NCBI GenBank assembly: GCA_963749905.1
Contig: CAVVOF010000003.1
Location: 558,001-622,000 of the forward strand
Reading direction: 5' to 3'
Source: UBA10649 sp963749905
GTDB taxonomy: Bacteria > Actinomycetota > Actinomycetes > S36-B12
Length of the DNA stretch: 64,000 bases
The position numbers and the translations under genes were made by a program. Below are positions 15,906 through 25,200 of this stretch, piece by piece; within the stretch, counting starts at the first letter, position 1; every line of letters begins with the position of its first letter. Under the pieces are notes generated by a model, which ran no database searches, was not told where the DNA came from, and saw only the letters and a program-made list of their open reading frames with translations.

Positions 15906-17069
15906 CTACCCGAGCCGTGTCGTGGCTGCGTCAAGTTCCGTGCCAGCGGGCAGCTTCGCGCCGGACCGCGTCACCCACTCCTCCTCCAGCAGGTCACGTG
16001 CCGCCTGCTCGAGGAACTCCGGCGCAGCCCACTCGCGTACGTCGAAGTCGTTCTTGATGTAGCCCTGTTCGAGCATGAAGTCCTTGCCGATCTCGATGCT
16101 GACCAGGTTCTGCGGTGACAGGTTCGGAACCATGTCGACGTCCTTGATGCCACGGTAGGTGTCCTCGACGTCGAGGTAGAAGGTCTGCTTGTTCAGGATC
16201 GCTGCGGCCGCGTGCTTGTGCTCGTTGGCCCAGCGGCCGACCTTGATCATCGCCTTCATGTAGGCGACCACGAGCTCGGGATGCTCGTCGGCCATCACAT
16301 CGGTGCAGGTGATCACGGCCGGGCAGTTGGCCATCTGCACGGTCCAGTCCGGGTAGCGGGACAGGTCCTCGATCGCCTTGAACTTGCCGGTGGCCTCCTG
16401 CAAGTGCTGGAACGGCTTGCTCTGCGTGTAGATCGCGTCGACGGTGCCGGCCTCGAGGGCCTTCTCGAGCGGGCGGAACGCCAGGTCGTGCTTGTGGTCG
16501 CGACGCAGCCACAGCTCCGAGGGGTTGTTCATGTTGACCTGGAGCATCTCGGGCTTGTCGTACCAGTCATCCGGGTACGGGAAGTCGACAACCTCGACGT
16601 CGTCAAGGGTCATCCCGTTCAGTCGCAGCATGAGGCGGATCCCGGAGTCCTCCTGAATCCGCCACCAGTCGTTCTTGATCGTGTTGAGGCTGCGGGTCAG
16701 CCCGATCTTCTTCCCCTTGAGGTCGGACATCGTGAAGATGTCATCGCGCGAGCGCACCAGCATGCAGCCACCCTCGTACACCTGTGTGGCCCCGAGCAGC
16801 CGTGTACGGCGAATGTCAGCGTTCACGTGGATGGGCGGGTAGAGGCCGCCGAAGCGGATCAAGTTGTCCAAGTTGTGGACGTAGTGCGGGTACCAGTTGT
16901 TCTCCGGGCGGGAGCGGAAGAACGCGTACTCGACGCCGATCTTCTTGAACTCCTCACGGCACCAGCCCAGCTCCTGGTCGACGTTGTTCGCCGACACCAT
17001 CGGGCAGTTCGTGAAATAGACCTCGTTCCAGTCAAGAGGAACGGTTGTCGAGAGGCTGTCGCTGGCCAT
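15906..17069 (-). CDS. DszB-like sulfinate desulfinase / periplasmic-binding-fold protein
   Basis: 387 residues. ATG 17069 is chosen because AAAGGAG precedes it; an upstream in-frame start at 17102 would cover the operator. There is no signal peptide, although the fold is that of ABC substrate-binding proteins (LKGKKIGLTRS, WAAPEFLEQAARDLL). Landmarks match DszB, the 2'-hydroxybiphenyl-2-sulfinate desulfinase, as I recall it: FTNCPM with Cys22, IRFGGLYPP with Arg72 and a His exactly ten residues earlier (His62), RRTRLLG, and WAAPEF near the end. DszB uses Cys, His and Arg for C-S cleavage. No dszA or dszC is in the window, so the substrate is probably a different sulfinate. Confidence 0.72.
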   Translation of the reverse strand: MASDSLSTTVPLDWNEVYFTNCPMVSANNVDQELGWCREEFKKIGVEYAFFRSRPENNWYPHYVHNLDNLIRFGGLYPPIHVNADIRRTRLLGATQVYEGGCMLVRSRDDIFTMSDLKGKKIGLTRSLNTIKNDWWRIQEDSGIRLMLRLNGMTLDDVEVVDFPYPDDWYDKPEMLQVNMNNPSELWLRRDHKHDLAFRPLEKALEAGTVDAIYTQSKPFQHLQEATGKFKAIEDLSRYPDWTVQMANCPAVITCTDVMADEHPELVVAYMKAMIKVGRWANEHKHAAAAILNKQTFYLDVEDTYRGIKDVDMVPNLSPQNLVSIEIGKDFMLEQGYIKNDFDVREWAAPEFLEQAARDLLEEEWVTRSGAKLPAGTELDAATTRLG

Positions 17070-17096
17070 GATTGCTCCTTTGCGGGACCGCGTGCA

Positions 17097-17116
17097 ATGC
17101 ATACGCTCGTATGCAT
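17097..17116. promoter_or_regulatory. Perfect 20-bp palindromic operator
   Basis: ATGCATACGCTCGTATGCAT: two perfect 9-bp arms around CT. It lies 27 bp upstream of the DszB-like start codon and 52 bp downstream of the TetR stop codon. The size and symmetry fit a TetR-family binding site, so the neighbouring TetR protein probably represses the DszB-like/rhodanese transcript from here. The palindrome is also AT-richer than its surroundings and may overlap the promoter. Confidence 0.75.
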
Positions 17117-17168
17117 AACTCTACCGGCGAGGATGCCCCAACGCATGGCCCAGGCGCAGGATGCTCGG

Positions 17169-17798
17169 TCAGGGAGTGATTGTGGGCGGGTCCGGGGGGG
17201 ACGGCCACGGGGTCGCCCCGGCACGACGGCCCGCGTGGACCAGGTCGTCGCGCAGCGCCTCCACCGGAATGTTGCCCAGACCCGCCGCGTCCACCAGGTA
17301 CGCCTCGAAGATGCGCCACCCTAGAGCCGTCGCCACGATCTGCGCGGCACGGACCCGGGCCGCCTCGGGAGACAGCCCGTAGCCGGCGACCACGCTCTCG
17401 GCGATCGCCTCGACTGGGTTGTGTAGCGCGTCGGCCGACATCGGTCGTCCGGAAATCGCCAGGGCCGCCCCGATGCGCACCCACTTGCCCATCACGGTGT
17501 CGGGAGTGTGCCCTTGGCCCTCAAGGGGATGCTCAGCGACGGCGTCGGCCAACTGGTCGGACACGTGCGCGAACACCGCGGCAATCAGGTCGTCTCGACT
17601 GCCGATATACCGCCGGATGAGCGTCAGGTTCACGTCCGCCTCCGCGGCAATGTCGCGAAGCGAGACGCCATCGATCCCCCGCAGGGCGAACAGGGTCGCC
17701 GCCGCATCCAGCACAGCATCGCGCACCTCATCAGGGCCCGATGGTGCACCCAGACGGCGCCGAGGTCCACGCCGAGATGGCTTCCCAGGCGCGCTCAT
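17169..17798 (-). CDS. TetR-family transcriptional regulator
   Basis: 209 residues from ATG 17798. The N-terminal helix-turn-helix is clear: EVRDAVLDAAATLFALRG, VSLRDIAAEADVN, then TLIRRYIGSRDDLIAAVFAH. The C-terminal ligand-binding half has no named subfamily signature. It is encoded directly upstream of the DszB-like gene with the 20-bp operator between them, and divergently from a nitroreductase gene (79 bp between starts). Control of the desulfinase/rhodanese genes, and possibly the nitroreductase, in response to a sulfur compound is inferred. Confidence 0.88.
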   Translation of the reverse strand: MSAPGKPSRRGPRRRLGAPSGPDEVRDAVLDAAATLFALRGIDGVSLRDIAAEADVNLTLIRRYIGSRDDLIAAVFAHVSDQLADAVAEHPLEGQGHTPDTVMGKWVRIGAALAISGRPMSADALHNPVEAIAESVVAGYGLSPEAARVRAAQIVATALGWRIFEAYLVDAAGLGNIPVEALRDDLVHAGRRAGATPWPSPPDPPTITP

Positions 17799-17876
17799 CC
17801 CCCCATCATTGCCGAGATTGCCGGCAGGATGCTGCGCAGCGCTCAGGACCGTCGGCCCCGTGCCAGACTCCCCGGC

Positions 17877-18479
17877 ATGGAGTTCGCAGAGGTCGTCCGC
17901 CGCCGTCGCATGATCCGCCACTACACGGACGAGCCGATCCCGCCCGACGTCGTCGAGCGGATCCTCGAGTCGGCGCTCCGCGCACCATCAGCCGGCTTCT
18001 CCCAGGGCTGGGCCTTCCTGGCCCTGACCAGCGCCGAGGACCGCGCCCGCTTCTGGCCCCACATCCCGACGCGGGTCGAGCAGACGCCCACGATGCAGCT
18101 CGCTCCCTTGGTCATCGTGCCGCTCGCTCACAAGGCCACCTACCTCGCGCGCTACGCCGAGCCGGACAAGGGCTGGGAGGACAGGGCTGAGGCGCGCTGG
18201 CCGGCGCCCTACTGGTTCATCGACACCGGCATGGCATCGCTGCTGATGCTCCTGACGGCGGTCGACGAAGGTCTCGACGCGTGCTTCTTCGGCATCCAGC
18301 CGGACCAGCTCGCGCCGTTCCGAGCCGCATTCGACGTCCCCGACGACTATGCGCCCATCGGCGCCATCACCGTCGGCCATCGCGCCCCGGACACTCCCCC
18401 GCAGTCGACGGCTGTCGAGCAGCGCCGCCGTGACGCCCACTCGGTCATCCACCGGGGCCGGTTCGGCGTCCGACAATGA
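17877..18479 (+). CDS. Nitroreductase family protein
   Basis: 200 residues from ATG 17877 (MEFAEVVRRRRMIRHYTDEP). FMN-binding features are the RRRRMIRHY opening, ESALRAPSAGFSQGWAF and the C-terminal GAITVGHRAPD. The insert around APYWFIDTGMASLLMLLTAV is typical of small nitroreductases that reduce nitroaromatics, quinones or F420-linked substrates. Its stop overlaps the start of the DUF2200 gene (ATGA), so they are translationally coupled. It is divergent from the TetR gene and may be under its control. Confidence 0.85.
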   Translation: MEFAEVVRRRRMIRHYTDEPIPPDVVERILESALRAPSAGFSQGWAFLALTSAEDRARFWPHIPTRVEQTPTMQLAPLVIVPLAHKATYLARYAEPDKGWEDRAEARWPAPYWFIDTGMASLLMLLTAVDEGLDACFFGIQPDQLAPFRAAFDVPDDYAPIGAITVGHRAPDTPPQSTAVEQRRRDAHSVIHRGRFGVRQ

Positions 18480-18817
18480 GCAGGATCTTCACGACGAGTG
18501 TCGCCGCCGTCTACCCGCTCTACGTCAACAAGGTCGAGAAGAAGGGGCGCACCTCCGCGGAGCTCGACGAGGTGATCCGGTGGCTCACCGGCTTCGACCA
18601 GTCTGAGCTCGAGGAGCACCTCGCCCAGGAGACGACGTTCGAGGACTTCTTCGCCGCTGCGCACCTGAACCCGAATGCGGCATTGATCACCGGTTCCGTG
18701 TGCGGGGTGCGGGTCGAGAATGTCGACAATCCGCTGATGCAGAGGATCCGCTACCTCGACAAACTGGTCGACGAGCTCGCCAAGGGCCGGCCTATGGAGA
18801 AGGTCCTGCGGTCCTAG
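18476..18817 (+). CDS. DUF2200 family protein
   Basis: 113 residues, intact. The family pattern is unmistakable: RIFTTSVAAVYPLYVNKVE, GRTSAELDEVIRWLTGFD, FEDFFAAAHLNPNAALITG, CGVRVENVDNPLMQRIRYLD and a final DELAKGRPMEKVL. Members are small cytoplasmic proteins of unknown function. The start codon overlaps the nitroreductase stop, so the pair is coupled. Confidence 0.9.
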   Translation: MSRIFTTSVAAVYPLYVNKVEKKGRTSAELDEVIRWLTGFDQSELEEHLAQETTFEDFFAAAHLNPNAALITGSVCGVRVENVDNPLMQRIRYLDKLVDELAKGRPMEKVLRS

Positions 18818-18840
18818 GACCTTCCCCAGACTGGCTGAGC

Positions 18841-19317
18841 TCAGCGGCTCATCAGTTCGACCAGCTGGTCGAGTGCCGCACCCCAGCCCGCCTGGAATCC
18901 CATTTCCTCGTGCACCTGTCGGCCCGCCTCATCGGCGTGCCGCACGGTTGCGGTGTAGTGCGTCCCACCGTCCGTCGGCTCCATCTCGATGACCACGGTG
19001 AAGACCGGGACGCCGAACTCGGACACCGACGGCCGGAAGCCGGGCAGCAGGGCGCCCGTCCACACCAGCCGTCGCTCCGGAACCACCTCGAGGACGCAGC
19101 CCGTTCCGCCGCCCTCCTCACCGTCCGGCCCGGCCATGACGGTTCGGAAGGCGCCGCCCGGGTGCAGTTCGATCTCCGCCTCCGTCGTCCGCCAGGGCCG
19201 CGGGGTGAACCACTGCATCAACAGGTCCGGCTCGGTCCAGGCCCGCCACACGTCACCGGGAGGAACGGGGATGTCACGTTCGAGCACGAGGTCGAGGGCG
19301 GGATCCGCAAAAGGCAT
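18841..19317 (-). CDS. SRPBCC/AHSA1-domain protein
   Basis: 158 residues with the START-like helix-grip pattern: LERDIPVPPGDVWRAWTEPD, LLMQWFTPRPW, IELHPGGAFRTVM, VVPERRLVWTGALLPG, and the long C-terminal helix GFQAGWGAALDQLVELM. AHSA1-like bacterial proteins bind hydrophobic ligands or act with ArsR regulators; no ArsR gene is adjacent here. It converges on DUF2200 and starts just outside palindrome A3. Confidence 0.88.
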   Translation of the reverse strand: MPFADPALDLVLERDIPVPPGDVWRAWTEPDLLMQWFTPRPWRTTEAEIELHPGGAFRTVMAGPDGEEGGGTGCVLEVVPERRLVWTGALLPGFRPSVSEFGVPVFTVVIEMEPTDGGTHYTATVRHADEAGRQVHEEMGFQAGWGAALDQLVELMSR

Positions 19318-19337
19318 GGCCCATTATCGGTGCCCTC

Positions 19338-19407
19338 CCCCGTCTGTCTTGAGGTTGGTGGTCGGAAAACGGCCGTTTTCCGACCACCAACCTCAAGACA
19401 GACGGGG
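19338..19407. repeat. Palindromic repeat family A, copy 3
   Basis: Perfect 35-bp arms with no loop, centred between 19372 and 19373 (centre AAAACGGCCGTTTT), and with the same CTTGAGGTTGGTGGTCG arm as copies 1 and 2. The right arm overlaps the 3' end of the MFS gene: the MFS stop codon (19393-19395) is the TGA of CTTGAGG inside the element. Confidence 0.92.
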
Positions 19408-20631
19408 AGAGGGCTCGTCGTGGGGGTCGTCCAGCCGGGCCAGACGGAATCCGTGCGTGCGCGTCACGAGGACAGCCGTGATCCCGCCCATCAGCAGACC
19501 CGCGATCAGGACGGTCGGGCGGGGGCCGATGAGGTCCGAGGTCGCCCCCCAGGCGAGGCTGCCCAGCGGCGCCGCCAGGGTGAAGGTCATCAACCGGATC
19601 GCCAGGACGCGACCCCGGAACGGATCGGCGACGATCACCTGCGTCGCGGTGTTGATCGACGCGACGACGGTCAGGAAGCAGGCACCGATCACGATCGCCG
19701 CGAACACACCCACGGCATAGCCCGGCGCCAGGGCGAACACGACGAGGGCAGCGCTGTAGGTGACGAGCCCCCAGGCCACGAGGCGGCTGAGCGATGACGT
19801 CCACCTCGTGCCGGCCACGACGGGCGCGGCGACGAACGCTCCGACGCCGAGGGCCGCGGTCATCAGCCCGAGGGCGGCAGGCCCAACATCGAACACGTCG
19901 CCGGCGAAGACGACGGTGAAGGAGAAGATCGGATTGCCGAGGAATCCGATCGTGGCGGCCACCAGCATCGACATCAGCAGGCCGGGCTGGGTCTTCACGT
20001 AGGCGATCGCGGCCCCGAACTGCCGAGCCACGCTGCTCGTCTTGGGAGTCCGGACGGCATCGCGGCCGGCCCTGACGAGCAGGAGCGCGAGGATGACGAA
20101 GCCGAAGGACAGGGCGTTGATGCCGAACGCCCAGGCGGGGCCGAGCGTCGCGAGCAGGAGTCCGGCGATCGCAGGGCCGATGGCCCTGGCCGCGTTGAAC
20201 TGCAAGGAGTTCATGGTGACAGCCGACAGCAGGTCCTCGCGCGGCACCAGGTCATGGATGAAGCCCTGCCAGCTCGGCATGCTGACGCCGTTGAGCGCGC
20301 CGATCAGTGCCACGAGGGCGAGCAGGAGCAGCGGGTCGCGAAGATCGACCGCCCAGACCAGCCACAGGCCGAACGCCACGACTGCCATCGCCGTCTGCAT
20401 CACGAGCAGGATCCGACGGCGCGGACGATGATCAGCGAGCGACCCTCCGTACGGGCTCAGCACCACCATCGGGAGGAACTGGGCGGCCACCGCCGCCCCC
20501 ACCCACAGTGCTGACCCGGTGAGCTGGAACAGCACGTAGGGCAGCGTCAGGTTGAGCAGCCACGATCCGGTGTTCGACAGCAGCGCCCCGATCCAGAAGA
20601 TGCGGTAGTCGCGATGCCGGAACGCGTTCAC
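19393..20631 (-). CDS. MFS transporter, EntS/MFS_3-like
   Basis: 412 residues with 12 predicted membrane segments. The start MNAFRHRDYRIFWIGALLSN, the first cytoplasmic loop GGSLADHRPRRR and the VTMNSLQFNAARAIGPAIAG segment are typical of the MFS_3 group, which includes enterobactin exporter EntS and macrolide exporters. Export of a small molecule is likely, but the substrate is unknown. The last residues (PSPRLS) and the stop codon are supplied by palindrome A3, so the element has replaced or extended the original C-terminus. Confidence 0.85.
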   Translation of the reverse strand: MNAFRHRDYRIFWIGALLSNTGSWLLNLTLPYVLFQLTGSALWVGAAVAAQFLPMVVLSPYGGSLADHRPRRRILLVMQTAMAVVAFGLWLVWAVDLRDPLLLLALVALIGALNGVSMPSWQGFIHDLVPREDLLSAVTMNSLQFNAARAIGPAIAGLLLATLGPAWAFGINALSFGFVILALLLVRAGRDAVRTPKTSSVARQFGAAIAYVKTQPGLLMSMLVAATIGFLGNPIFSFTVVFAGDVFDVGPAALGLMTAALGVGAFVAAPVVAGTRWTSSLSRLVAWGLVTYSAALVVFALAPGYAVGVFAAIVIGACFLTVVASINTATQVIVADPFRGRVLAIRLMTFTLAAPLGSLAWGATSDLIGPRPTVLIAGLLMGGITAVLVTRTHGFRLARLDDPHDEPSPRLS

Positions 20632-20742
20632 GCGGTGCGCCGCCCCTTCACTCCTCCTGCCCGCGGGAGGACTCGGTCCTGCCGCGAGGCTATCTCCACG
20701 ACGCCGGCGCCACTGACCCGCTGCGCTCGCACCTGCTCGTCG

Positions 20743-22098
20743 TCAGCGGCGAGGCAGGTTCCTGCGGTCGGGGCGCCCGGACTCCGTGTGCGGCAGGGCG
20801 TCGAGGGCGCGCCTGGCCACCACCTGCTGCCGGGTCACCACCCGCTCCGCCCGGCCGTTTCCGACGAAAGTGATCGCCCAGTTCAGCAACGTGGTGGCGC
20901 GCTGCTTGAAGCCGATCAGGTAGAGGAGGTGGATGAACAGCCACATCAGCCACCCGACGAAGCCGGAGATGCGGAGCTTGCCGACGCTCGCGACGGCGGA
21001 GAACCGCGAGATCGTCGCCATGTTGCCCTTGTCCCGGTAGTGGAACGGCTCGGGGATCCGACCGCCGGAGACGCGCGCGGCGATCACCTTCGCGGCGTAG
21101 CGCCCCGACTGCATGGCCACCTGGGCCACGCCCGGCAGTCCCGCAGCCATCATGTCGCCGACCACGAAGACGTCCGGGAAGCCGGGCAGCGAGCAGTCCG
21201 GCTCGACGGGCACGCGCCCGGCCCGATCGACCTGCTCTCCTGCCTGGTCGGCCAGGTGCTTGCCCAGTGTCGAGGCCGCCACTCCGGCGGCCCAGACAAC
21301 GGTGCGGGCCTCGATGCGCTCGGTGCCGTCGGCGGTCGTGACCTGGATGCCGCCCGCGTCGACATCGACGACCGCGGTGTCGAGCAGGACTTCGACGCCC
21401 ATGCTCTCGAGCTTGGCCGTCGCCTTCGCCGACAGTCGCTCGCCGAACGAGCCCAGAACGGTGGGTGCTCCGTCCACCAGAATGATGCGCGCGTGGCTCG
21501 GGTCGATTCGACGGAAGTCACCCTTCAGCGTGTGCCGCGCCAGCTCGGAGATCTGACCGGCCATCTCGACGCCCGTCGGTCCGGCGCCCACGACGACGAA
21601 GGTGAGCCACTGCTCGGCGAGCGCGGGGTCGGCCTCGATCTCGGCGAACTCGAAGGCGCTGAAGATCCGGCCGCGCAGTTCGAGGGCATCGTCGATGGAC
21701 TTCAATCCCGGCGCGTGCTCGGCGAACCGGTCGTTTCCGAAGTAGGACTGGGTGGATCCGGCCGCCACGATGAGACTGTCGTAGGGCGTCGCCTGCGGGC
21801 CTTCCGGCGTCCACGCGGTCACGGTTCGGGCCTGCAGGTCGACGTCGATCACCTCCCCCAGGCGCACCTCGACGTTCTTCTGACGGCGCAGGATCTCGCG
21901 CGTTGCCGGCGCTATTGAACCTTCCGAGAGGATTCCCGTCGCCACTTGGTAGAGGAGGGGCTGGAAGAGGTGGTGGTTCGTCTTCGCGATCACCACGACG
22001 TCGACGTCGGCGCGCTTGAGCGCCTTGGCGGCAAAGAGGCCGCCGAAGCCGGACCCGATGATCACCACCCGCGGACGGTGGCCGGGTCCATGTTCCAT
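20743..22098 (-). CDS. ndh: Type II NADH dehydrogenase (NDH-2)
   Basis: 451 residues. ATG 22098 is preferred because GGAGG lies 9 nt upstream; the GTG at 22107 overlaps that site. FAD- and NAD-binding motifs are IGSGFGGLFAAKAL near residue 14 and VVVGAGPTGVEMAGQI near 160. Family marks are NHHLFQPLLYQVATG, AAGSTQSYFG, VVWAAGVAAS, VFVVGDMM and PFHYRDKGNMATI, with a C-terminal membrane-anchoring segment (FVGWLMWLFIHLLYLIGF). The enzyme passes electrons from NADH to quinone without pumping protons. Confidence 0.92.
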   Translation of the reverse strand: MEHGPGHRPRVVIIGSGFGGLFAAKALKRADVDVVVIAKTNHHLFQPLLYQVATGILSEGSIAPATREILRRQKNVEVRLGEVIDVDLQARTVTAWTPEGPQATPYDSLIVAAGSTQSYFGNDRFAEHAPGLKSIDDALELRGRIFSAFEFAEIEADPALAEQWLTFVVVGAGPTGVEMAGQISELARHTLKGDFRRIDPSHARIILVDGAPTVLGSFGERLSAKATAKLESMGVEVLLDTAVVDVDAGGIQVTTADGTERIEARTVVWAAGVAASTLGKHLADQAGEQVDRAGRVPVEPDCSLPGFPDVFVVGDMMAAGLPGVAQVAMQSGRYAAKVIAARVSGGRIPEPFHYRDKGNMATISRFSAVASVGKLRISGFVGWLMWLFIHLLYLIGFKQRATTLLNWAITFVGNGRAERVVTRQQVVARRALDALPHTESGRPDRRNLPRR

Positions 22099-22225
22099 GT
22101 CGGTCACCCTCCGTGTCCGTCGCTACCGCACCAGAGTAGACAGGGCAGCTGCTGGCGCGGACAGGACGGCGAGCGCCGACTCTGCTCAGTCATGAACCCG
22201 TCCCCTATGCCAAGCACTCAGGAGC

Positions 22226-25200
22226 TCACGGAACGGCCACCTCGATGAGGCGGACCTCCCCCGATCGGCGGAAGATGCGATCGCTGACGTCGGGGGCGAT
22301 GCGACCGTCGCTACCCGCCACGACGCTGCCGTCGGCCAGCTCCACCCGAACCTCGAGTTCCTCCCCCTTGCGGTACACGACGGGGACCTGACAGAAGGTG
22401 AAGGCCAACGAGGCCTCGGGAATGTGCAGGGTCGTAGCGCGACCCAGCGCATCGACGAAGTCGAACCGGGCGGCCTCGCGGGTCCACTCCTCGTCACGGA
22501 GCTGCGACGGGCGGAAGGCGATGGCCCCGTCCTCGACCCGCAGGCCGAGTTCGCCGAGCCGGGTCAGCACTTCCTCCTTGACCTGCCCCGTCATCCCCGG
22601 CTGCCGGGCCCCGTGACCCCCGGGAGTGTGCGAGTACGGGTCGGTCGGGAAGGCGCCGTAGACCTCCGGCGACTTGCAGTAGCCCAGCCCTGCCCGGACG
22701 TCCTCGTACGCCTCGGCCAGCGAGTGCACAGCCTCGGCGGGTGCACCGTCTCGCGTCGACCGCTCCCACGTCTCCTGCACCGAGAGCAGCAGCTTGGACA
22801 CCATGTGCCAGTAGATGCTGCCGAGGCCCTCGTACGCGAAGAACGAGCCCGAGCGCCCAGTGAACTCCGCGTGGTTGAACACCTCCTCGAAGATCGCGAG
22901 CAGCTCGGCCCGCCCCGACTCGACCAGGCTGCCCACGGTCGGATCGGACGCGAGCCGATCCAGCGCAGCCTCCACATCACCGGCCCTGCGGATCCCCGCG
23001 GCGAAGTGCAGGTCTCCCTTCACATCCCGGACCACGACGCTGCGGTCACCCGCCTCGACCAGAGCGTGGACAAGCGGGCAGTCGTCCGCCCGGCTCGCGG
23101 AGAACCGATTGCGGCTGAGGAACCCGGGGAGGTCCTTGTCGGGGTACAGCAGGTAACTGTGCTGATCCGCGCGGTAGAGCGGGCTGTGCCGCAGGGCCGC
23201 GAGCAGGGCAAGCGACTCCTCCGCGTCCAGCAGTCCGCTGCCGAGAACGGCGACCTGCCCCTCGAGCATCACTGGGAGCCGCCGGATGCCGGCGGTGTCG
23301 TCGGCCAGGTCGAGGATGTTGTACGAGTGGTACAGCGAGTCCGCGCGCGCATTCGCCCGCAGGCTGGCCCGGACGTACTCCTGCGCTGAGGCGAGGAAGG
23401 ACTGGATGCGCGCACCCGCAACCACGGTCCGTTCCCCGCTGAATCCGGTGTACACGCGGTTCCGGTAGGACGTGGCCACCGCACCGAGGTCGTCCATGAA
23501 CGCGCGGCGAGTGGCGTCCGTGAACCCCGCCTCGAGCTGCGGTCGGTGGAGATCCAGCGTCGACGCCACCGAATCAAGCAGGTTCGCCGCCTCCTCCGTC
23601 AGGTGTGCATCCTCGGTCAGCAGCTCCCGCGCGAACTCGATGAAGCGATGCACCTGTGCCAGGGTCACCACGGAGAGCCCCAGCCCGACGAGGGCGTTAT
23701 TGGCGTCATTCCACTCCGGGCGCTGGGTGTTCATCCAGATGCCACCCTCGGGAACGAAGTTCACCATCTTGGCGAGCAGCAGGACGAGCAGCTTCTCCGT
23801 GAGGACGACGCGCACGAGATCGCCGTCGGAGCCGTGCACGAGCCGTCCGTCGGCGCCACGCTCGGCGACCCGCGCCTCGATCACTGCGGCATGGCCGGCA
23901 TCGAAGGTGACCGTGGCCCGCGGATCCCGCAGGGTCTGCTCATACGACGCGATCCGGTACGGCACGTCCGCGTGCGTGAACACGGCCGCGTCGAGCATCC
24001 CGCGCAGCCGGCCGGGGTGGAAGCGCGCGGATGTCTCCATCAGCCGGAGCAGGTAGATGATCTGATGATCGCTCCAGTAGCCGATGTTGGCCCATGGGTT
24101 GTCCGGCTCGGGCACCTCCCAGTCGATCCCCGAGCGGGAGATCCGGTAGGGGTTGTAGCCGTCGGCCGTCGTGGCGTTGAGGAACACCGTCACCATGGAC
24201 TCGAGGTACTCCGGGAACGACCACGCGAGCGCCTCCCAGTTCTGGAAGATGTCGCGCCAGTTGCCCTGGAAGCTCAGCAGCGGCTCACCGTCCGCGGCCT
24301 TCCCTGCGATCTCGAAGCTGTTCCAGGGTCGGGACGGATCCCCGTGCCTCCGGCTGAATGTCAGGGGCAGGTACTCCATTGCCACTCGCAGCAGATCGAC
24401 GTCACCCGTCGCGCGCGCCTGCTCCACCAGCTCGCCGACGGTCAGTTCGGCCGGCAGGCCAGCCAGGAAGTCTGCACTGCGCGCGGCCGTGACCCGGCTC
24501 CGCTCCTCTACGAAGGAGCGGACGTCCGCCGCTCGCACCCGGTACCCGTTCGCGGGCACGCCCCCGCGCATCACGTTGAACAGCACGTTGGCCAGATGGT
24601 GGGACGTGGCGAGCTCGTCGCCGGTGACTTGCAGGCCGTCCGCGGACGCCACGATGCGCTCGATCTCGTCGCGGCTCGACATCAGGTCGGCCGACAGCAG
24701 TCCGCCTAGATCGTCCGGCTGCGTGAGCAGTTCGCGCAGCTCGACGACGTCGGCGGCGTCCTTGTCGACGTCACCCACGATCCGCCAGGACCTCCCCTCA
24801 CCCGGGGCCAGGGTGAGGTGGGCCTGGACGAGGTACGCACCGCGCTGGCCTCGCACGTCATGCTCGGCGACAACGCTCCGGCCCCGGCGGAAGCCCACGA
24901 TCTGGCTGGCCGAGGCAAGGTGCACGACGTCGTCCAGGCCAACCTGCCAGACGACGTTCGCCGACAGTGCCTCACTCGGCTCGGCCAGGTCCGTGAGCCC
25001 CGAACTGAGCCAGAACATCCCCAGCCCGGTGCCGACGTCGATCTCCGATCGCTTGTACGCGTCGAGCAGGTTGCTTAGTCGGTTCTGCACCTGGACGTCG
25101 ACTCCTGCGGGCAGCACGTTGACGAACCCGTCGATCAAGTCGAGATCTCGCGCGGCCTCTCCGATGTTCGCGAGCTCGCAGGTTCGGACGATGCCGAATC

